Assembly: GCA_029560515.1 (NCBI GenBank) | Contig: JAKQKT010000041.1 | Span: 1 to 49,806 of the forward strand | Direction: 5' to 3' | DNA length: 49,806 nt | Origin: Pseudomonadota bacterium | Lineage (GTDB): Bacteria > Pseudomonadota > Gammaproteobacteria > Xanthomonadales > Xanthomonadaceae | Part shown: one piece after another, positions 45,507 to 49,806 of the stretch | Position numbering within the stretch: the first letter of the stretch is position 1 | Layout: each line of letters starts with the position of its first letter | Made by a program: the position numbers and the translations under genes | The notes under the pieces: generated by a model | Database searches by the model: none | The model's input: only the letters and a program-made list of their open reading frames with translations | What the model was told of the DNA's origin: nothing

Positions 45507-46848
45507 TTTTGTCCGTGAAAAAATAAAAACCTTCCGTTTCGTCCGGCATGATTTCGATGCGCAAACCGGTATCGCTTCATTGGCCTACGCTTTCGATGAT
45601 GGCGAAGCTCTGGTTGAAACCGTGCAATTTCCGGGCGCGCCATTCAATTTGAACTCGCAACAAAAGACTGCAGCGGAACAAGCCTTGAAATTGCTGCACC
45701 TGATTGCGGGTGTGAGCTATTACAAGGCGGCGGTACCGCCGGAAATCCGGATTGAATCGGGAGATATCGATACCGGTACCGCTCAATTCCTGCAAACGGT
45801 TTATGAAAATGGCCTCGGTGAATTCGCGTATCGAAACGGTTTGAATTTGCGCGGCAAGATCCAGTTTCCGCATTCGGATGAAACGCAGACCGTGGCCGGA
45901 AGCGCAGGTCTGAAACAACATGCCTTGGTCGCGATCGGCGGCGGCAAGGATTCTCTCGTCAGCATCGAAGCTTTGCGCGCGGCGGGCATCAATCAAACCG
46001 TTACCTGGATTGGCAGCTCGCCATTGATCAAGGCCTGCGCCGAGCGTACCGGCTTGCCTTTATTGAATATCGAAAGAAAGCTGCCGCTGGCATTGTTCGA
46101 AATAAACAAGCAGGGCGCGTTGAACGGACATATCCCAGTCACTGCCGTGAATTCCGCGATTTTGGTGATGGCAGCAGTGCTGAACCAATCCAATCAAGTC
46201 GTGTTTTCGAACGAACGTTCCGCCAGTTACGGCAGCATTATTCCTGGCACCGGTGAAGTGAATCACCAGTGGTCGAAAGGCTGGGTGTTCGAACAGGCAT
46301 TTGCGGCGCAGGTGAAAAAATACGTGGCGTCGGATCTTAATTATTATTCCTTGCTGCGCCCGTTTTCCGAATTGGCCGTGGCGCGAGCCTTTGCGAATAT
46401 TGATCGCTATGACGCGCATTTTTCATCCTGTAATCGCAATTTTCATATCCTGGGCGAGAAGCCGGCGCAGCGGTGGTGTGGTGTCTGCCCGAAATGCCAT
46501 TTCGTTTTCCTGGCCCTGGCGCCGTTCATGCCAAAGCCGCGCTTGCTGAATATTTTTGGCCGCAATTTACTGGATGAAACCGAGCAGACTGCCGGTTTCG
46601 ATGCCTTGATGGAATATCAGGACCACAAACCGTTTGAATGCGTGGGCGAGGGCAAGGAATCGCGTGCGGCCATGAATCTGTTGGCGGCCAGCGCCAGTTG
46701 GCGGGAAGATGCTATCGTTGCCCGGTTCGTGCGCGAAATAAAGCCGATGCTGAATGCCGAAGAATTGGCCATCGCACCCTTGATGCAAGCGGACGAGCAA
46801 CATGGCATTCCCTCGACTGTCTGGAGTGTATTGCGTGAAAATTTCTGA
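45499..46848 (+). CDS. murL: UDP-MurNAc-L-Ala-L-Glu epimerase (MurL)
   Basis: 449 residues from ATG 45499, set by a strong AGGAGGAA ribosome-binding site 7 bases upstream. An ATP-binding PP-loop-like motif GGGKDS (147-152) is followed by FSNERSASYG and four cysteines (C311, C327, C330, C333 in a CGVCPKC cluster) that look like a metal site. MurL, described in Xanthomonas oryzae, uses ATP to turn the L-Glu of UDP-MurNAc-L-Ala-L-Glu into D-Glu. Presence directly before murD2 makes this assignment secure, though the catalytic residues cannot be checked here. Confidence 0.9.
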   Translation: MISFVREKIKTFRFVRHDFDAQTGIASLAYAFDDGEALVETVQFPGAPFNLNSQQKTAAEQALKLLHLIAGVSYYKAAVPPEIRIESGDIDTGTAQFLQTVYENGLGEFAYRNGLNLRGKIQFPHSDETQTVAGSAGLKQHALVAIGGGKDSLVSIEALRAAGINQTVTWIGSSPLIKACAERTGLPLLNIERKLPLALFEINKQGALNGHIPVTAVNSAILVMAAVLNQSNQVVFSNERSASYGSIIPGTGEVNHQWSKGWVFEQAFAAQVKKYVASDLNYYSLLRPFSELAVARAFANIDRYDAHFSSCNRNFHILGEKPAQRWCGVCPKCHFVFLALAPFMPKPRLLNIFGRNLLDETEQTAGFDALMEYQDHKPFECVGEGKESRAAMNLLAASASWREDAIVARFVREIKPMLNAEELAIAPLMQADEQHGIPSTVWSVLRENF

Positions 46849-48211
46849 CCTGGAAAACAAGCGCGTTGCGATTTGGGGCTATGGCCGGGAAGGCCGGGCC
46901 GCTCTTGCCGCGTTGCGTTGGCGTTTGCCGCGTCAGGACATCACGGTTTTCTGCAATGAACACGAAGCACCGGCCTTGCTGGAAATGGAAGATCCCAATT
47001 GCCATGTTGAAACCGAAGTCAACGGCGACAAATTGGCGGCTTTCGAATATGTGATCAAATCACCCGGCATCAGTCCTTATTCCTCGCCGGCCGTTGACGC
47101 CGCATTACACGGCACGAAATTCATCGGCGGCACTTCACTGTGGTTTGCCGAGCATCCGCACGAGCGCACTATTTGCGTTACCGGCACCAAAGGCAAAAGT
47201 ACTGTCACTGCACTCATTGCACATTTGCTTCGAAGTGCGGGACGCCGCACCGCGCTGGCGGGCAATATCGGTTTGCCGCTGCTCGAATTGCTCGATGTCG
47301 AACCGCCGCCGCAATTTTGGGCGATTGAGGTGTCAAGCTATCAGACGCGCGAAGTGTTTGACCCCGAAGTGGCGGTGATCCTGAATTTCTTTCCGGAACA
47401 TCTCGACTGGCATGGCAGCGAGCAACGTTATTTCGATGACAAAATGTCGCTGGCCCTGAGCTCGGGTGCCCGCACGGTCGTGCTGAATGCCGCCGATCAA
47501 CGTCTCGCCAGTCTGGCGATTGATCCGATGTGCGTACGTTATTTCAATCATCCCGATGGCTGGCATGTGGAGGAAAATTCGCTGTTCCGCGGCGAACAAT
47601 TCGTGATGGACCTGCGCATGATTGCATTGCCGGGGTTGCACAACCGGATCAATCTTTGCGCGGCATTGACTGCCGTTGAGGCGCTGGGCATCGATGCCGT
47701 TCCCTTGGCCGCGAACGTCAACCTGTTCAAGATATTGCCGCACCGCTTGCAGAATCTTGGTGCCCGCGATGGCGTGCAATTCATCAACGATTCGATCAGC
47801 ACTACGCCGCATGCCAGCATGGCCGCGCTGGATTCGCTGAAGGGCATGAAACTGGCGATCATCGTCGGTGGTTATGACCGCGGCGTGGACTGGGGCGCTT
47901 TCGCCGACCGCATGGCGGTGGATCCCCCAAAACTGGTCATCACGATGGGGCAAAACGGCCCGCGCATTTTCGAACGCTTGAAACCGATCGTGCACAAGTC
48001 GCATTTCGTACTAATGGAAGCGAAAGAAATCGAAGATGCGATTCGCATCGGTCGCGAAGTACTTGAAAACGAGGGCGCCATTTTGTTGTCGCCGGGTGCA
48101 CCGAGCTTTCCGCGTTACAAGGATTATGTCGAGCGCGGCAAACATTTTGCCAAGGCGGCCGGTTTTGATCCGGACATGATCAGCGCCATTCCGGGCATGG
48201 GCGTCAGCTAG
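46835..48211 (+). CDS. murD2: UDP-MurNAc-L-Ala--L-glutamate ligase (MurD2)
   Basis: 458 residues from GTG 46835. That start is preferred to the in-frame ATG 46802 because GGAG at 46823-46826 lies 8 bases before it and because MKISDLENKRVAIWGYGREG is a standard Mur N-terminus. The ATP loop is GTKGKST (117-123), and NFFPEHLDWHGS and LPGLHNRINLCAALTAVEA follow as in MurD. In the MurL pathway this ligase adds L-Glu, and MurL then inverts it, so no glutamate racemase is required. It overlaps murL by 14 bases. Confidence 0.9.
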   Translation: MKISDLENKRVAIWGYGREGRAALAALRWRLPRQDITVFCNEHEAPALLEMEDPNCHVETEVNGDKLAAFEYVIKSPGISPYSSPAVDAALHGTKFIGGTSLWFAEHPHERTICVTGTKGKSTVTALIAHLLRSAGRRTALAGNIGLPLLELLDVEPPPQFWAIEVSSYQTREVFDPEVAVILNFFPEHLDWHGSEQRYFDDKMSLALSSGARTVVLNAADQRLASLAIDPMCVRYFNHPDGWHVEENSLFRGEQFVMDLRMIALPGLHNRINLCAALTAVEALGIDAVPLAANVNLFKILPHRLQNLGARDGVQFINDSISTTPHASMAALDSLKGMKLAIIVGGYDRGVDWGAFADRMAVDPPKLVITMGQNGPRIFERLKPIVHKSHFVLMEAKEIEDAIRIGREVLENEGAILLSPGAPSFPRYKDYVERGKHFAKAAGFDPDMISAIPGMGVS

Positions 48212-48277
48212 CTGTACACATGGCTGTAACGCTGTCCTGCGTATAAATCACGCTTTCAAAAACCAACGGAGTTCGTC

Positions 48278-49069
48278 ATGAGAATTTTACTGGCTCTATC
48301 GCTTTTATTGATCAGTAGCGTTTCCGTCGCCGCACAGCGCGCCGACAAAATATCCTGGGCGCATGGCGGAAAGAATTTTGACGGCTATCTTGTCTGGGAT
48401 GATGCCAGCAACAAGGCGCGTCCGGGTTTGTTGATGGTGCCCAACTGGTACGGCATCACCGATAGCGCGATCAGCAAGGCGAAAACCATCGCCGGCAAAG
48501 ATTACGTCGTGTTGTTGGTGGACATGTATGGTCGTGATCTGCGCCCGAAGAACCCGGATGAAGCCGGCAAGGCCGCCGGCGGTGTTTACGCCGACCCTGC
48601 CGAACTGCGCGCACGCATCACGACGGCTTTGGCGCAATTCAAAGCAGCCGGAAAAAAAGCTCCGGTGGATACCAAAAACATTGGCGCGATCGGTTTCTGT
48701 TTCGGTGGGGCAGTCGCGCTTGATCTGGCGCGTAGCGGTGCAAATATTGCCGGTGTTGCCACATTTCACGGGAATCTGTCGACCAAACTGCCTGCGACCA
48801 AAGCTGGCGATATCAAGACGGCAGTTTTGGTAATGAACGGCGGCGACGACAAATACGTATCGGCCGAATCCATTGTCGACTTCCAGAAAGAAATGCAGGT
48901 GACGAAAGCCGATTGGCAATTCGTGAATTTTGGTGGCGCGGTGCATTGTTTTGCCGAACCCGATGAAACCGGAACGGTACCCGGCTGCCTTTACCATGAG
49001 CCTAGTTACAAACGCAGCATGAAGATGATGCGCAATTTCTTTGCCGAGCGTTTTGCCGCATCGAAATAA
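48278..49069 (+). CDS. Exported dienelactone-hydrolase family protein
   Basis: 263 residues. A signal peptide (MRILLALSLLLISSVSVAAQ) precedes a dienelactone-hydrolase-like domain. The nucleophile is Cys141 in GFCFGG, with the acid in NGGDDKYV (190-191) and His223 in GGAVHCF. The usual substrate-binding DxYGR-like word VDMYGRDLRP is present. Secretion to the periplasm is unusual for the namesake enzyme, so the substrate is unknown. GGAG precedes ATG 48278. It stands alone, 66 bases after murD2. Confidence 0.85.
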   Translation: MRILLALSLLLISSVSVAAQRADKISWAHGGKNFDGYLVWDDASNKARPGLLMVPNWYGITDSAISKAKTIAGKDYVVLLVDMYGRDLRPKNPDEAGKAAGGVYADPAELRARITTALAQFKAAGKKAPVDTKNIGAIGFCFGGAVALDLARSGANIAGVATFHGNLSTKLPATKAGDIKTAVLVMNGGDDKYVSAESIVDFQKEMQVTKADWQFVNFGGAVHCFAEPDETGTVPGCLYHEPSYKRSMKMMRNFFAERFAASK

Positions 49070-49077
49070 TTCTAGTT

Positions 49078-49130
49078 TTTGTAGGAGGCCGCTTGCGGGC
49101 GATTGCCGGGCCCAAGGGACCTCCTACAAA
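49078..49130. repeat. GTAG-type REP hairpin between convergent genes
   Basis: TTTGTAGGAGG (49078-49088) pairs with CCTCCTACAAA (49120-49130). GTAGGAGGCCGCTTGCGGGC starts at 49081. It may also terminate the dienelactone-hydrolase-like and ispB genes. Confidence 0.8.
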
Positions 49131-49136
49131 CATGAT

Positions 49137-49806
49137 TTAGTGCGTGCGTTCGATCGCGTAACGCGCCAAGCCCAGCATCGCTTCTTTCCACTCGCTATGC
49201 GGCACTTTGCTGATGGCTTGCTCGGCGCGTTTCGCGAATTCCACCGCGCGGGCATGGCTGTAGGCGACGCTTTGATGCGTGTTGATCGCCTTCATCACGA
49301 AAGGTAGCGCTGACGCATCACCGGTTTCGATGATATTCCTCAGCTGCGCGGCTTCGGCTTCATCCGCCAGTGACAGCGCATGAATCAGCGGCAGGGTCGC
49401 CTTGCCTTCGGCCAGATCATCGCCAAGATTCTTGCCGAGGGTTTCCGCATCCGAGGTGTAATCCAGAACATCGTCGGCGATTTGAAACGCCATGCCCAGA
49501 TTCAAACCGTAATCGGAAAAACGTTGTTGCGTATCGGCATCAGCCCCTGCGACCAAGGCACCCAGACGGGTCGCTGCGGCGAACAATATCGCTGTCTTGC
49601 GTTCGATGACCCGCAAATATGTGGGTTCATCGGTATCCGGGTTATGGACGTGCAGCAGTTGCAGGACTTCACCTTCGGCAATCGCATTGGTGGCGTCGGC
49701 CAGCACGCGCTGGATGGTCATGTCGTTCAGTTCGACCATCAACTGGAATGCACGTGAATACAAAAAGTCGCCGACCAGCACACTAGGCGCATTGCCCCAG
49801 AGTGCA
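49137..49806 (-). CDS. ispB: Polyprenyl diphosphate synthase (IspB-like), N-terminus off window
   Basis: The frame is open to the right edge; 223 residues of the C-terminal part are visible, beginning LWGNAPSVLVGDFLYSRAF. The second aspartate-rich motif is in AFQIADDVLDYTSD, preceded by ERKTAILFAAATRLGA and followed by LGKNLGDDLAEGKATLP. The first DDxxD motif lies outside. The protein makes the isoprenoid tail of ubiquinone; octaprenyl is the gammaproteobacterial norm, but chain length is not readable here. Confidence 0.93.
   Translation of the reverse strand, partial: ALWGNAPSVLVGDFLYSRAFQLMVELNDMTIQRVLADATNAIAEGEVLQLLHVHNPDTDEPTYLRVIERKTAILFAAATRLGALVAGADADTQQRFSDYGLNLGMAFQIADDVLDYTSDAETLGKNLGDDLAEGKATLPLIHALSLADEAEAAQLRNIIETGDASALPFVMKAINTHQSVAYSHARAVEFAKRAEQAISKVPHSEWKEAMLGLARYAIERTH

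Overview
The window reads as a chromosomal core region of a gammaproteobacterium of the order Xanthomonadales (Lysobacterales). Four points support this: a fused aspartokinase/diaminopimelate decarboxylase (42915-45506); the MurL-MurD2 pair right behind it (45499-48211), a D-glutamate route described in Xanthomonas; an HPr kinase gene in the rpoN region followed by rapZ, a mannose-type EIIA, HPr and mgtE; and dispersed GTAG-type REP hairpins. Genus cannot be assigned from the sequence. I see no rRNA, tRNA, CRISPR array, insertion sequence or prophage, and no gene-free stretch longer than about 300 bases. Both edges cut genes: a glycosyltransferase on the left and a polyprenyl diphosphate synthase on the right.

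Layout. 1-7.0 kb: a partial glycosyltransferase diverges from a tight + strand operon of PBP1b, a small lipoprotein (candidate LpoP-type PBP1b activator), a DinG/YoaA helicase and TsaB. 7.1-9.7 kb: an exported msrB-msrA pair and the Mg transporter mgtE, - strand. 9.9-12.4 kb: hprK-rapZ-EIIA-HPr, where the EIIA active-site His is Tyr, HPr has lost Arg17, and neither EI nor EIIA-Ntr is present. 12.5-17.9 kb: kdsD-kdsC-lptC-lptA-lptB-rpoN-hpf, a lipopolysaccharide sugar/transport and sigma-54 cluster ending in a strong terminator. 17.9-19.5 kb: ibaG-murA. 19.5-26.3 kb: one very large autotransporter with about 17 Ig-like repeats. 26.5-33.2 kb: purM-yjdF-purN-DUF3108 divergent from DUF2066-CDP-alcohol phosphotransferase-PerM-hda, an arrangement familiar from other gammaproteobacteria. 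33.3-36.6 kb: a small membrane protein, a diguanylate cyclase, and a little-known three-gene unit (lipoprotein, pilin-domain protein, helix-hairpin-helix protein). 36.7-42.8 kb: an EF-G-like GTPase, OsmC, an alpha/beta hydrolase, a glycine-zipper Tyr/Asn/Arg-rich protein and two tandem PhzF paralogues. 42.9-49.8 kb: lysC-lysA fusion, murL, murD2, an exported dienelactone-hydrolase-like protein and the polyprenyl synthase.

Cell-envelope construction is the common thread. PBP1b and its putative activator, MurA, MurL/MurD2 and the lysine/DAP fusion enzyme serve peptidoglycan; KdsC/D and LptA/B/C serve lipopolysaccharide; the polyprenyl synthase supplies quinone side chains. Many neighbouring genes overlap by 1-17 bases (ATGA, TAATG, GTGA junctions), which points to translational coupling. 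The most distinctive signals are the apparently phosphotransfer-dead PTS that still keeps its HPr kinase and Ser46 site, the cysteine-bearing autotransporter repeats, the candidate LpoP, and the family of GTAG hairpins between genes.
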